A DNA stretch of 37,676 nucleotides from CALEUX01 sp037439945 (GTDB lineage: Bacteria; Bacteroidota; Bacteroidia; Bacteroidales; Marinilabiliaceae): assembly GCA_037439945.1 (NCBI GenBank), contig JBBIVA010000017.1:1-37676 (forward strand), read 5' to 3'. The position numbers and the translations under genes were made by a program. This document shows positions 1-8,400 of the stretch, piece by piece; within the stretch, counting starts at the first letter, position 1, and each line of letters opens with the position of its first letter. Under the pieces are notes generated by a model. The model did not search any database, was not told the DNA's origin, and was given only the letters and a program-made list of their open reading frames with translations.

Positions 1-10
1 AACTATTAAT

Positions 11-31
11 TTCTAATGACGGTCATTAGAA
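11..31. promoter_or_regulatory. Perfect 21-bp palindrome, candidate operator
   Basis: The arms TTCTAATGAC and GTCATTAGAA are exact reverse complements around one central G. The single-base centre makes a hairpin terminator unlikely and suggests a dimeric regulator site, similar in style to TetR-family operators. It lies 134 bp beyond the stop of the leftward thioredoxin reductase gene, so it may belong to a gene beyond the left edge. The function is inferred from symmetry only. Confidence 0.4.
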
Positions 32-164
32 AAAATGGCTAAAGACAAATTTGGGATAAAATGAAATTAAGATTAAAAAGTTTTTAAGGATTTATTAAAA
101 TAAAAAACTCAAAATTATTGCTTAATTATTTGGTTGCAAAAAAGTGGAATTGTATAACATTAGG

Positions 165-1142
165 TTATTTTATTGACTCCACTAATTCTACAACATTACC
201 TGATTTAAGTTTATAAATAAGGTTTGATGCAGCCATGGCAGCAACTGTTGCCTCTCCTACTGCTGTGGTTAACTGTCTGTATTTTTTTGCAATAGAATCA
301 CCCGCTCCAAAAACTCCGGGAATATTTGTTTCCATATCGGAGTTAACCATTAACTCGCCAAAACTGTTCATATCAACCATACCTTTCACAAAATCAGTAT
401 TTGGAATGTATCCAATAAAAATAAAAACCCCATCAGTTTTATAGCTGTTGGATTTTCCTGTTTTCAGATTTTTTATATCAACAGATTCAAGTTTATCATT
501 GCCATAAAACGATGTTATAGCAGATTCCATAATAAATTCAATTTTACTGTTTGCTTTAGCCTCTTCAACTGCATGTTTAAAGGCCTGAAAATGGTCAAAT
601 TGATGCACTACAGTAACTTTTGATGCAAATTTGGTAAGCGAAACGGCTTCCTCGAGAGCAGAATTTCCACCTCCTACTACAAATATCTCCTTGCCGGTAA
701 AAAAATCACCATCACACGTTGCACAGTAAGAAATACCTTTTCCTTTAAAATTTGTTTCACCCGGTACGTTTAAAGTTCTGCTACTTCCACCCGGGGTAAG
801 AATTATTGCGTTTGAGGTATGTTCAAAACCATTTGTAAGCTTTATATTTTTAATCAAGCCTGAAAGCTGCATACTTTCAATTGTAACATTGGATTTAATA
901 TCGCAACCAAATGATTTCGCCTGACTTTTCATTATGTTTGCCAATTGATAACCGCTTATTGATTCAACGCCGGGATAATTTACAATTTCGTGTGTTAAAA
1001 CCATTTGGCCACCTACTGCACCCTTGTTTAAAATAAGGGTGCGTAATCGGGCCCGCGACAGGTATATACCTGCCGTTAGCCCTGCCGGCCCTCCGCCTAT
1101 TACAATAACGTCATAATGTTTTGATTCCATTTCATTATGCAT
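165..1142 (-). CDS. trxB: Thioredoxin reductase (NADPH, FAD)
   Basis: This is a low-molecular-weight thioredoxin reductase, which passes electrons from NADPH through FAD to a redox-active disulfide and then to thioredoxin in the cytoplasm. Visible features are the N-terminal FAD dinucleotide fold (DVIVIGGGPAGLTAGIYLSR), the active-site CATCDGDF (CxxC), the second nucleotide fold (VVGGGNSALEEA) and the C-terminal GVFGAGD motif. Its length of about 320-330 residues is normal. The start is ambiguous: ATGs at 1142 (overlapping the upstream stop) and 1130 (reading MESKHYDV) are both plausible, and a further in-frame ATG at 1157 is less likely. It is translationally coupled to the thioredoxin-like gene upstream, which is its probable substrate. 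Identification is secure. Confidence 0.93.
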   Translation of the reverse strand: MHNEMESKHYDVIVIGGGPAGLTAGIYLSRARLRTLILNKGAVGGQMVLTHEIVNYPGVESISGYQLANIMKSQAKSFGCDIKSNVTIESMQLSGLIKNIKLTNGFEHTSNAIILTPGGSSRTLNVPGETNFKGKGISYCATCDGDFFTGKEIFVVGGGNSALEEAVSLTKFASKVTVVHQFDHFQAFKHAVEEAKANSKIEFIMESAITSFYGNDKLESVDIKNLKTGKSNSYKTDGVFIFIGYIPNTDFVKGMVDMNSFGELMVNSDMETNIPGVFGAGDSIAKKYRQLTTAVGEATVAAMAASNLIYKLKSGNVVELVESIK

Positions 1143-1491
1143 TAACAGGATTGCCAAACTGCTGATTTAAAATATTTGTAACCTGCTCTACAGTCTGAAT
1201 ACTTGATGTGGCTTTTACTACCTTACCATTTTTATAATAAATTGTAAATGGTATGCCCATAAAACCTCGAACTTCGGGCAAATCTCTTATAACATGAGCT
1301 TCAGGATTATCAAACTCCATATCGAAGAACTTAACATGGGTATAATCATCTCTCAGGTCTTCCATAATTCCATAAACCGGAATACACATTGGGCCCATAC
1401 GGCCACAGCAAATCATAACATTTTCATTTTCATTAATTACTTTTGAATGTTGATTAGCATTTTCAATGTGGGCTAAATTTGTGTGCAACAT
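1135..1491 (-). CDS. Atypical thioredoxin-family protein
   Basis: A 118-residue protein with a thioredoxin-like layout. After the active-site region it has a beta-alpha-beta pattern and the cis-proline motif region MGIPFTIYYKNGKVV, which matches the thioredoxin core (x-x-P-T-x-x-x-F-K-x-G). The active site is not WCGPC. It reads CCGRMGPMC at about residues 28-36, so the cysteines are spaced differently and a GPMC tetrad replaces CGPC. It lies directly upstream of and overlaps thioredoxin reductase, so it is probably that enzyme's partner. The divergently read Crp-type regulator may control the pair. The redox role is inferred from fold and neighbour. Confidence 0.8.
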   Translation of the reverse strand: MLHTNLAHIENANQHSKVINENENVMICCGRMGPMCIPVYGIMEDLRDDYTHVKFFDMEFDNPEAHVIRDLPEVRGFMGIPFTIYYKNGKVVKATSSIQTVEQVTNILNQQFGNPVNA

Positions 1492-1823
1492 AATAATTGA
1501 TTTTAGTTATTTAATAATGTTTAAAACCGTAACAGGCAGTGAATATTCTACCTATAATTTTCACTTTTGGCATCACAAAATTATATCGCTCAATTTTTTT
1601 TAAAGTATTTTTGGGTTTCGATCGGATTGGTTATTCAATTGATTTTCCTTAATTTTTTTATTGACTTAAATCCATCTTAAAATCTATATTGCTGTTTATT
1701 AACACAATAATATCACATTTGGAAAACGGATTCAGGTTTAATTACATTATCGTAATTATCCGTTTCGTTTTAATTACAACCAATTAGTGAAACTAACCGG
1801 CATTATTATAAAACTATTTACAG
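1492..1823. other. Divergent intergenic region, redox pair / Crp regulator
   Basis: These 332 bp hold no convincing ORF. They separate the leftward thioredoxin-like gene from the rightward Crp-type regulator and must hold both promoters. A leftward -7-like box (TAATTTTG, complement of 1576-1583) lacks a well-spaced -33 box. The nested inverted repeat described separately lies within it. Confidence 0.5.
1724..1765. promoter_or_regulatory. Nested inverted repeat upstream of Crp-type gene
   Basis: An outer pair, AAACGGAT (1724-1731) and ATCCGTTT (1758-1765), encloses an inner pair, TAATTAC (1739-1745) and GTAATTA (1752-1758), with a 6-base centre. It sits about 60 bp before the Crp-type start codon, where an autoregulatory operator would be expected. 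TAATTAC is repeated once more at about 1771-1777. No known site of this form is recognised, so its function is inferred. Confidence 0.4.
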
Positions 1824-2516
1824 ATGAAAACTCTTACTGATACAGATGCTGATTTTATTTGCGATATAAATGCCCCATGTTTTCACATGCTGGTTGGAAA
1901 AGAAGTTGAAATGATAAGGGAAAGTAAAACCCAGGTTCTTTTCAGAAAGGGTGAGACAATTATTAAACAGGGAACTTATTCATCATATATTCTATTCATT
2001 ATAAGCGGACTGGCCAAACAGTATTTAGAAGATGGGGAAAAAAACTTCAACCTTAGAATACAAAAACCTGGTGATTTTGTAGGCCTATCAACAATATTTG
2101 AAAATAATACATTCAACTATTCAACAATGGCCATAACTGACACCCAGGCTCTTATAGTAGAGAAAAATACTATTGAACAGATTATTCTGAATAATTCAAA
2201 TTTCGCATTTTCTTTAATTAAGAGATATGGAAGTCAAAACTCAAAGTTGTTTGGTAACATTCATAATTTGATGTTCAAACAAATGAATGGAAGAATGGCT
2301 GATACCTTGATATATTTGAGTTCAGATGAGTTTTCAGATAGCAATATTTTTTCATTCCTTTCAAGAAGGGATATTGCAGATTTTACAGGAATATCAACTG
2401 AAAGCGCAGTAAAGCTTCTAAAAAATTTTGAAAAAGACAGAATTATTAAAATTGAAGAAAAAAATATTAAAATTTTAAAAAGGTCCCTACTGGAGGAAAT
2501 TAGCAGAAAAGGATAG
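1824..2516 (+). CDS. Crp/Fnr-family transcriptional regulator
   Basis: A 230-residue regulator. The N-terminal cyclic-nucleotide-binding-type beta roll covers about residues 20-130 (RKGETIIKQGTYSSYILFII then KPGDFVGLSTIF). A long connecting helix follows, then a C-terminal winged helix-turn-helix (about 175-225) with the recognition helix near SRRDIADFTGISTESAVKLL. There are cysteines near the N-terminus (C13, C20), but not the full Fnr-type cluster pattern, so oxygen sensing through Fe-S cannot be claimed. It is divergent from the thioredoxin pair and is therefore a likely regulator of it. The 91-bp gap to the GntR gene and the change in function suggest the peptidoglycan locus starts after it. 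Confidence 0.85.
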   Translation: MKTLTDTDADFICDINAPCFHMLVGKEVEMIRESKTQVLFRKGETIIKQGTYSSYILFIISGLAKQYLEDGEKNFNLRIQKPGDFVGLSTIFENNTFNYSTMAITDTQALIVEKNTIEQIILNNSNFAFSLIKRYGSQNSKLFGNIHNLMFKQMNGRMADTLIYLSSDEFSDSNIFSFLSRRDIADFTGISTESAVKLLKNFEKDRIIKIEEKNIKILKRSLLEEISRKG

Positions 2517-2607
2517 CAATAGAAATCGAAAATCAAAAAAAACTAAAAAATAGAATTTTAATTATAAATTTGCATAAATTTATATGTTGTATTATTAATA
2601 TTTTGGA

Positions 2608-3336
2608 ATGGACGATATATTTAGTAAAATTGGCGCCACTCAAACTTTAAGCCAAAAAATTGAGAGGAAAATTGAAGAGGCCATAAGACAAAAGAAATTG
2701 ATCAATGGAGCCCGTTTGCCTTCTGAGAAAGAACTATGTGAACGTTTTGCAGTTAGCAGAACAGCATTGCGTGAAGCATTAAGACGATTAAGTGCCAGAG
2801 GGCTGATTCAAATTAAGAAAGGAAGCGGTATGTATGTATCTGATATTAAAATTGAGGATGCTATTAATTCGCTTAATCTATATTATGACCTGAAATTTGA
2901 TTCAAATTTAATAGCCCAGATTATAGAAGTTAGAAGACTATTTGAACCCCAAATAGCAAGATTGGCTGCACGTAACCGGACAATTGATGACATAGTTAAA
3001 CTTAGGGAAAACCTTAAGTCTCTAGAAAACTGTGATCCTGACAATACTCAATTGGAAGTAGATACCATTAATAAATTTCATATGAACCTGGCCAATGCAT
3101 CAGGTAATCCAATAGTAATAGTTACAATGGAGCCAATTTACTCATTGTTGCCACGCATGCGAAATTTTATTTATGCTAATATCGAAGGTGAAAAGGAATA
3201 TACATTATTTGCTCAAAAACGTATTTTAGAAGCAGTTGAAAATCAAGACGAAACAACAGCCCATGATGAGTCAGTTAAATTATTGGTGCGAAACCATGAC
3301 GTTTATGAAAAATATTTTAAAGGTGTACTGAAATAG
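2608..3336 (+). CDS. FadR-subfamily GntR transcriptional regulator
   Basis: A 242-residue repressor-type regulator. The N-terminal winged helix (about residues 10-80) shows the GntR signature LPSEKELCERFAVSRTALRE followed by the wing KKGSGMYV. The rest is an all-helical FCD ligand-binding domain with the conserved FHMNLANASGN segment. In many FCD proteins a second histidine stands in an EHRAILEAI motif; here the segment reads AQKRILEAV, so one usual metal ligand is missing. Family members sense small acids or sugar acids. D-lactate, MurNAc or a phosphorylated amino sugar would fit this locus, but that is inference. It is a single gene closed by a strong hairpin and faces murQ. The GTATTACA sites across the window match the GTnnnAC core known for FadR-type operators, so this is their best candidate binder. 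Confidence 0.88.
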   Translation: MDDIFSKIGATQTLSQKIERKIEEAIRQKKLINGARLPSEKELCERFAVSRTALREALRRLSARGLIQIKKGSGMYVSDIKIEDAINSLNLYYDLKFDSNLIAQIIEVRRLFEPQIARLAARNRTIDDIVKLRENLKSLENCDPDNTQLEVDTINKFHMNLANASGNPIVIVTMEPIYSLLPRMRNFIYANIEGEKEYTLFAQKRILEAVENQDETTAHDESVKLLVRNHDVYEKYFKGVLK

Positions 3337-3340
3337 ATAA

Positions 3341-3370
3341 AAAAAGCCGGCCAAATTGCCGGCTTTTTTT
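3341..3370. terminator. Bidirectional rho-independent terminator
   Basis: AAAAAGCCGGC (3341-3351) pairs with GCCGGCTTTTT (3358-3368), followed by further T residues. The A-tract on the left serves as the T-tract on the opposite strand. It lies between the convergent ends of the GntR gene and murQ, so it can stop transcription from both sides. Confidence 0.9.
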
Positions 3371-3391
3371 AACCATTAAACCATCTTTTTT

Positions 3392-4240
3392 TCAATATTT
3401 ATTTCCCTTTTTCCAGGCATCAATTGCTTTTTTCACTGAACCGCTACGTATTAATAAATCCTGTGCCACATTAAATTCAAGGCCTAATTCTTCCATTAAC
3501 ATCCGGGTACCTCTTATTATTAACTTACTGTTTGTCAATTGCATGTTTACCATTTTGTTTCCCTTAACACGGCCAAGCTTTATCATAATGGTTGTTGTAA
3601 CCATATTAAGTATCATTTTTTGAGCAGTACCTGCCTTAAGCCTTGTACTTCCAGTAACGAATTCCGGACCAACAATTGCTTCGATTGGAAACTCAGCCAC
3701 TTCGGCAATTTTTGAATCGGGATTACAAGTTATGCAACCGGTCAAAATCCCGTTTCTTCTTGCTATTTCAACACCTCCTATAACGTATGGGGTGGTTCCT
3801 GAAGCTGCAATACCAATTACTGTATCTTTAGAATTTATGTTAAAAGTTTTTAGTTCTTCCCAGGCTCTTAAAGAATCGTCCTCTGCATTTTCAACGGCCT
3901 TTCTCAAAGCAATATCGCCACCAGCAATAAGGCCAATTACCAAATTGTCGGGAACACCAAAGGTTGGAGGAAGTTCCGATGCATCCAAAACCCCTAACCT
4001 GCCACTTGTTCCAGCCCCAAGATAAAAAACCCTTCCCCCCTCCTTCATTCTCTCAACAATACGTACAACCAACTCTTCTATTTGTGGCAAAGCTTCGCGC
4101 ACGGCAACATGAACTTTGGAATCCTCTACATTTATTGCATTTATTAATTGATTCACGGTCATCTTCTCTAAGTTTTTAAATTGAGAAGGTGACTCCGTAA
4201 TGCTAAGAGTGAACTTTGATTCTTCCGATTTTGTAATCAT
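3392..4240 (-). CDS. murQ: N-acetylmuramic acid 6-phosphate etherase
   Basis: MurQ cleaves the D-lactyl ether of MurNAc-6-phosphate to give GlcNAc-6-phosphate and D-lactate in the cytoplasm. This is the step that makes peptidoglycan sugar usable for energy or re-synthesis. The protein has 282 residues (typical is about 300) with the SIS-fold signature GAGTSGRLGVLDASELPPTF at about residues 75-95, the segment GIAASGTTPYVIGG, and the C-terminal TNSKLIIRGTRM region. It lies 9 bp downstream of the kinase gene in a two-gene operon read away from the amidase operon. The shared promoter region contains the best palindromic operator in the window. Identification is secure. Confidence 0.95.
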   Translation of the reverse strand: MITKSEESKFTLSITESPSQFKNLEKMTVNQLINAINVEDSKVHVAVREALPQIEELVVRIVERMKEGGRVFYLGAGTSGRLGVLDASELPPTFGVPDNLVIGLIAGGDIALRKAVENAEDDSLRAWEELKTFNINSKDTVIGIAASGTTPYVIGGVEIARRNGILTGCITCNPDSKIAEVAEFPIEAIVGPEFVTGSTRLKAGTAQKMILNMVTTTIMIKLGRVKGNKMVNMQLTNSKLIIRGTRMLMEELGLEFNVAQDLLIRSGSVKKAIDAWKKGNKY

Positions 4241-4249
4241 AAATTAATT

Positions 4250-5098
4250 TTATTTTTCCTTTATTGTGTTGTGATACTTAATTAATCCATCAATTGGATC
4301 CTTTGCAATTTTATAAATCGTATATCCTGTTTCGGTTGCGGCTTCATGTAACGGTTTAGAAAAGTACCACGCAACACTGCCCGTAAAACTTACCTTAAGG
4401 TTATTTGGCTGATTATATTGTTTTATGTTTCTTAGAAAAAATTCAATAAAACTCCCTCTTACCAACTTGTAAATGGATTCATCATGTATATTATTCAGTA
4501 AAAACCGTGTATATTGTGCCAGATACCTGTTTGGAAATGGATGCCTGTAAACTCTGTCCATTATCTCGTTGGGTAATATTTTATGCTCATCAAAAAAAGA
4601 ATTTATAAGATATTCAGGTAATTGTTTCTTTAAAATATCTGACACTAATTTCTTCCCCAAAACTGCGCCACTTCCTTCATCACCAAGAATATAACCTAAG
4701 GGTGACACATTTTGAACAATTTTATTGCCATCATAATAACAGGAGTTTGACCCTGTTCCTAATATTGCGGCTATTCCTGGTTTATTACCGTATAGCGCCC
4801 TGGCCGCACATAATAAATCGCTTTCAACAACTATGTTTAATGGCTTTAATGCCCGGTTTATTGCTTGTAATACTATTACCCTTTTCTCAGGGTTTGTGAT
4901 GCCCGCCCCATAGAAAAAAACTGAACTTAATTGCTCTTTTGATAACTTAAGTTCATTAATAATTGAATAATAAATATCATCTTCATTTTGAAAAAAAGGG
5001 TTTATTCCAGATGTTGTATATTGCTCTGTAACATTTCCGGCATTATTCAACAAAACCCATGTTGTTTTAGATGAACCACTATCAGCAATTAATATCAT
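4250..5098 (-). CDS. murK: BadF/BadG-type amino sugar kinase (probable MurNAc kinase)
   Basis: A 282-residue actin-like ATPase-fold sugar kinase. Visible elements are the N-terminal phosphate loop LIADSGSSKTTWVLL, the adenosine-side segment AAILGTGSNSCYYDG and the conserved LGDEGSGAVLGKKL. This family includes N-acetylglucosamine kinases and the MurNAc kinase MurK of Tannerella forsythia, which is encoded next to murQ. The tight 9-bp spacing to murQ makes MurNAc the most likely substrate, giving MurNAc-6-P for the etherase; GlcNAc is an alternative or additional substrate. The gene symbol rests on this context rather than on substrate-specific residues. No signal peptide is present, so it is cytoplasmic. 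Confidence 0.82.
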   Translation of the reverse strand: MILIADSGSSKTTWVLLNNAGNVTEQYTTSGINPFFQNEDDIYYSIINELKLSKEQLSSVFFYGAGITNPEKRVIVLQAINRALKPLNIVVESDLLCAARALYGNKPGIAAILGTGSNSCYYDGNKIVQNVSPLGYILGDEGSGAVLGKKLVSDILKKQLPEYLINSFFDEHKILPNEIMDRVYRHPFPNRYLAQYTRFLLNNIHDESIYKLVRGSFIEFFLRNIKQYNQPNNLKVSFTGSVAWYFSKPLHEAATETGYTIYKIAKDPIDGLIKYHNTIKEK

Positions 5099-5206
5099 AT
5101 TGTTGTATTATAAATTTCTTTTTCCCTTTTAATTAGTGCCTTTTATTTGTCAATGAATTATAGTTATCGCACATTAAATGGCTATTAAAATTATTCGCCT
5201 GCATTG

Positions 5207-5238
5207 CAAATATATAAAAATATGACAAAAGCAACAAA
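5207..5238 (-). promoter_or_regulatory. Bacteroidota-type promoter for kinase-murQ
   Basis: On the minus strand, TTTG (complement of 5235-5238) is followed after exactly 20 bp by TATATTTG (complement of 5207-5214), matching the Bacteroidota -33 TTTG / -7 TAnnTTTG consensus. Transcription would begin near 5200, about 100 bp before the kinase start. Confidence 0.65.
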
Positions 5239-5240
5239 TG

Positions 5241-5258
5241 ATGTAATATGTATTACAT
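5241..5258. promoter_or_regulatory. Palindromic operator between divergent promoters
   Basis: ATGTAATA and TATTACAT are exact reverse complements around a central TG. The site lies 2 bp from the leftward -33 box and 3 bp from the rightward -33 box. It is the most symmetric member of the GTATTACA family of sites seen elsewhere in the window and has the GTnnnAC core typical of FadR-type GntR operators. Confidence 0.7.
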
Positions 5259-5261
5259 TTT

Positions 5262-5293
5262 TTTGATACTATAAAATTTTGTTTTTATTTTTG
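5262..5293 (+). promoter_or_regulatory. Bacteroidota-type promoter for the amidase operon
   Basis: TTTG (5262-5265) and TATTTTTG (5286-5293) are separated by 20 bp, matching the -33/-7 consensus of the phylum. Transcription would start near 5300, about 40 bp before the amidase start codon. It is the mirror image of the leftward promoter, with the palindrome between them. Confidence 0.68.
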
Positions 5294-5341
5294 AAAAAAC
5301 TTTAACAGCCGTTTCATAAGCTAATTTATCCATATTTACCT

Positions 5342-8300
5342 ATGTACCAATTATTAAAATACTTTGTAATTGTATTATTTATTTTAGTTTCAGAAAATAC
5401 AATGCCAAGTTCTGTTTACAAAAGGAATCCGGGTAAAGAGCAACGGTTACAAAAAATAGCCGCAAAAAAACTTTCAATTGCGCCCTGGGATTTCACAGAA
5501 TGGAGGCACACAGGAAAAATTGCACTTGATAGTATTAAAGTTGAAACAAATCAAAAAAATATAAATCTATATTTTTCGCCTCAATTTACGCATATTCCAA
5601 TCAGGCAGGATTTAATTGATAAACTCAAAGGTGACATTAGGAAAAGTCTGGGCAAAAGATTCTATGGATATAGCTTGAAAATAATAACACGTAACAAGCT
5701 GGTTGAAACCTTTATCCCAAATTATTACCGACAGGGAGCAATAAATGCTGATACTTTACGCAAAACTATTTTAGAATCTGAAACCAGCATTGTTAGAAGG
5801 GCTTCTCAAAACCAATATAAAAACGGGCTAACCAACAGGCATATTGCCATGTGGCCTGGTCATGGGTGGTATTACGAACAAAATCTTGATAGATGGGAAT
5901 GGCAAAGGGCAAGACTGTTTCAAACCGTTGAGGATATGTTTCCATATACAATTATACGAAACTATCTGGCCCCGATGCTCGAGAATGCAGGTGCATATGT
6001 TTTTATCCCAAGAGAAAGATGCGTCCAGCTTAATGAAATTATTGTTGATAATGACACATCTACAGGAAACTCAGAATTGGTTATAATTAATGGGTCATTT
6101 AATTGGGAAACAGTAAAAACTTCGGGTTTTAAATATAAAAATGTATTATTTGATGGTGAAAATCCTTTTGAACACGGCACTCACCTTCAGGTAAAATCAG
6201 GGGGAGAAATACATGCAATACTAAGGTATATTCCGGAAATACCGGAAGACGGAGAATATGGGGTTTATATTTCATGGGGAGAATCTGGCCAAAACCTGGA
6301 AAATATTATTTGCAAAGTTAATTATAGCGGGGGAAATGAAGATTTTATAATAAACCAAAAAATGGGAAACAGTACATGGGTATATTTGGGAACTTACCAT
6401 TTTTTAAAGGGAAAAAACGCTAAAAATGGTTCACTTGAATTATTAAGTAATAATGAAAAAGAAGGCTATATTACAGCAGATGCAGTTAGGTTTGGAGGTG
6501 GAATGGGCAATGTGGCGAGGGGAACAAATGATTCTACTCCTTTAATCAATTTGTATTCAAAAAATAAACAGGTAAATAAGAATAACAATAATTATAAAAT
6601 AAGCCAACGTCCCCGTTTTATGGAAGGTGCAAGGTACTTTTTGCAATATTCGGGTATGCCTGATTCAACAGTTTACAATATAAGTAAGGGTAAAAAAGAC
6701 TATAATGACGACTATATGTCGCGCGGAGAATGGGTAAATTATTTAATGGGGAATCCAAATGGGCCTACCGGGAATCCGGATGCAAAAGGATTGGGAATAC
6801 CGATTGATCTTGCACTATCATTTCATACAGATGCCGGAATAACAAACAATGATTCAGTAATAGGAACTCTGGCCATTTACAGCACAAAGCAAAACAGCGG
6901 ATTTTTCCCAAATGGAAAATCAAGATTGGCCAGCAGGGATTTATCTGACCTAATCCAAACCCAACTTGTGGATGACATTAGGATAAAATACAATAATAAA
7001 TGGACAAGACGGGGACTTTGGGACCGTGAATACTCAGAGGCCTGGAGGCCTAATACACCTGCAATGTTACTCGAATTACTTTCACATCAAAATCTTGCTG
7101 ATATGCAATTTGGGCTCGACCCACGATTTCAGTTTGACATAAGCCGTTCAATTTACAAAGGGATGTTACGCTTTATTAAAGGAGAAGCCGCAATAGTTCA
7201 ACCACTTGCCCCAATAAAAATGAAAATAAATTTTATTGAAGGAAAAAAGATAAAGATTTCGTGGGAACCAGGCATAGATCCAATTGATCCATCTGCAATG
7301 CCCAAATCATATAAAGTTTACTGTCAGTTTGATAATAATGGGTTTGATACAGGAATTTTAACTAATAATGAATATCTGGAACTGGAACTGGAAACATGGT
7401 CGGATATTTACAGCTTCAGGGTTACAGCCGTAAACGACGGTGGCGAAAGTTTTCCCGGCGAAACATTATCAGTATCAATTATAAAGGACCAGGAACCAAA
7501 AGTGCTCATAGTAAATTCATTTGACAGGATAAGTGCCCCATTAATATTCGATATTGGGAAAAAAGCCGGAATTGAATGGTGGAATGACGAGGGTGTACCA
7601 TTGGGGATCGACTTTAGTAAAACGGGTAATCAATATGATTATAACCGAAATTCAAAATGGCTTGATGATGATAATCCCGGTTGGGGTGCCAGCTATGCAA
7701 ATATGGAAGGGAAAGGAATATCAGGTAACACATTTAATTATACAAACATCCATGGGAGAGCATTTAGAGATGCCGGGTATTCGTTCGTATCAATGAGTAA
7801 TGAAAGTTTTGTATCCAGTTCGGAAACTGACCTTAACAAATTTGCCGTAATTGATATGATATTTGGTGAGCAAAGGAGTATAAGCAACTTTCTTAATAAA
7901 GAGAAAAAGGAATTCAGGGTTTTTACTCCTGAATTGATTGAAGTACTCGGGCAATTTGCAAAAAACAATGGTAAACTGATTATCTCAGGTGCTTATATTG
8001 GAACCGATATGATTGAAAATAATGACAGTTTGGCCATAAAATTTGCCGATAACATCCTCGGATACAAATGGAGAACAAACAATTCTACAAATGCCGGAAT
8101 GGTAACTGCTACCAACGAAGCTTCACAATTCTTTACCCAAACATTGGATTTTAATACCTTTGATAATTCAGGTATATATAAGGTTGAGGCCCCCGATGCG
8201 ATTGAACCTTCAAGTGTTAATTCAAAAAGACTTTACCTTTATTCAACCAATAATACAACCGCGGCAGTACTTTTTAACGGTGATAACAAGGCGGTTTCAT

Positions 8301-8383
8301 TTGGATTCCCTTTGGAATCTATTGTTAAAAAAGAGCAATTGACGGATTTAATAAGAGATATCATGATCTTCTTTAAAAACTAA
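5342..8383 (+). CDS. Secreted multidomain N-acetylmuramoyl-L-alanine amidase (Amidase_3 type)
   Basis: A 1013-residue exported protein predicted to cut the MurNAc-L-Ala bond and free stem peptides from glycan. The N-terminus is hydrophobic (signal peptide, about 1-20). The zinc-amidase fold is split. WPGHGWYYE (His174) gives the first ligand, with Glu179 or Glu186 as the likely second; ALSFHTDAG (His495) gives the next; PAMLLELLSHQN (Glu578) matches the catalytic glutamate region. Between about 245 and 395 lies a golvesin C-terminal-like beta domain ending in ITADAVRFGGG. This explains why such proteins are often called xanthan lyase. A fibronectin type III-like domain follows (about 620-715), then a Rossmann-like region (about 718-1013) of unclear role. 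It is the first gene of a five-gene operon. The domain assignment is strong, but exact substrate specificity is inferred. Confidence 0.8.
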   Translation: MYQLLKYFVIVLFILVSENTMPSSVYKRNPGKEQRLQKIAAKKLSIAPWDFTEWRHTGKIALDSIKVETNQKNINLYFSPQFTHIPIRQDLIDKLKGDIRKSLGKRFYGYSLKIITRNKLVETFIPNYYRQGAINADTLRKTILESETSIVRRASQNQYKNGLTNRHIAMWPGHGWYYEQNLDRWEWQRARLFQTVEDMFPYTIIRNYLAPMLENAGAYVFIPRERCVQLNEIIVDNDTSTGNSELVIINGSFNWETVKTSGFKYKNVLFDGENPFEHGTHLQVKSGGEIHAILRYIPEIPEDGEYGVYISWGESGQNLENIICKVNYSGGNEDFIINQKMGNSTWVYLGTYHFLKGKNAKNGSLELLSNNEKEGYITADAVRFGGGMGNVARGTNDSTPLINLYSKNKQVNKNNNNYKISQRPRFMEGARYFLQYSGMPDSTVYNISKGKKDYNDDYMSRGEWVNYLMGNPNGPTGNPDAKGLGIPIDLALSFHTDAGITNNDSVIGTLAIYSTKQNSGFFPNGKSRLASRDLSDLIQTQLVDDIRIKYNNKWTRRGLWDREYSEAWRPNTPAMLLELLSHQNLADMQFGLDPRFQFDISRSIYKGMLRFIKGEAAIVQPLAPIKMKINFIEGKKIKISWEPGIDPIDPSAMPKSYKVYCQFDNNGFDTGILTNNEYLELELETWSDIYSFRVTAVNDGGESFPGETLSVSIIKDQEPKVLIVNSFDRISAPLIFDIGKKAGIEWWNDEGVPLGIDFSKTGNQYDYNRNSKWLDDDNPGWGASYANMEGKGISGNTFNYTNIHGRAFRDAGYSFVSMSNESFVSSSETDLNKFAVIDMIFGEQRSISNFLNKEKKEFRVFTPELIEVLGQFAKNNGKLIISGAYIGTDMIENNDSLAIKFADNILGYKWRTNNSTNAGMVTATNEASQFFTQTLDFNTFDNSGIYKVEAPDAIEPSSVNSKRLYLYSTNNTTAAVLFNGDNKAVSFGFPLESIVKKEQLTDLIRDIMIFFKN

Positions 8384-8400
8384 TAAAATCAATATAAATA

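Noticed and set aside
4866..4879. TGTAATAC match inside the kinase gene as an operator
   Set aside because: It lies in coding sequence, its right half is one base short compared with the 5241-5258 palindrome, and a match by chance is plausible in AT-rich DNA. The same applies to the GTATTACA near 20794.
8150..8383. Xanthan lyase activity for the large secreted protein
   Set aside because: That label comes from the golvesin-like domain; the zinc-amidase motifs and murein gene context fit better.
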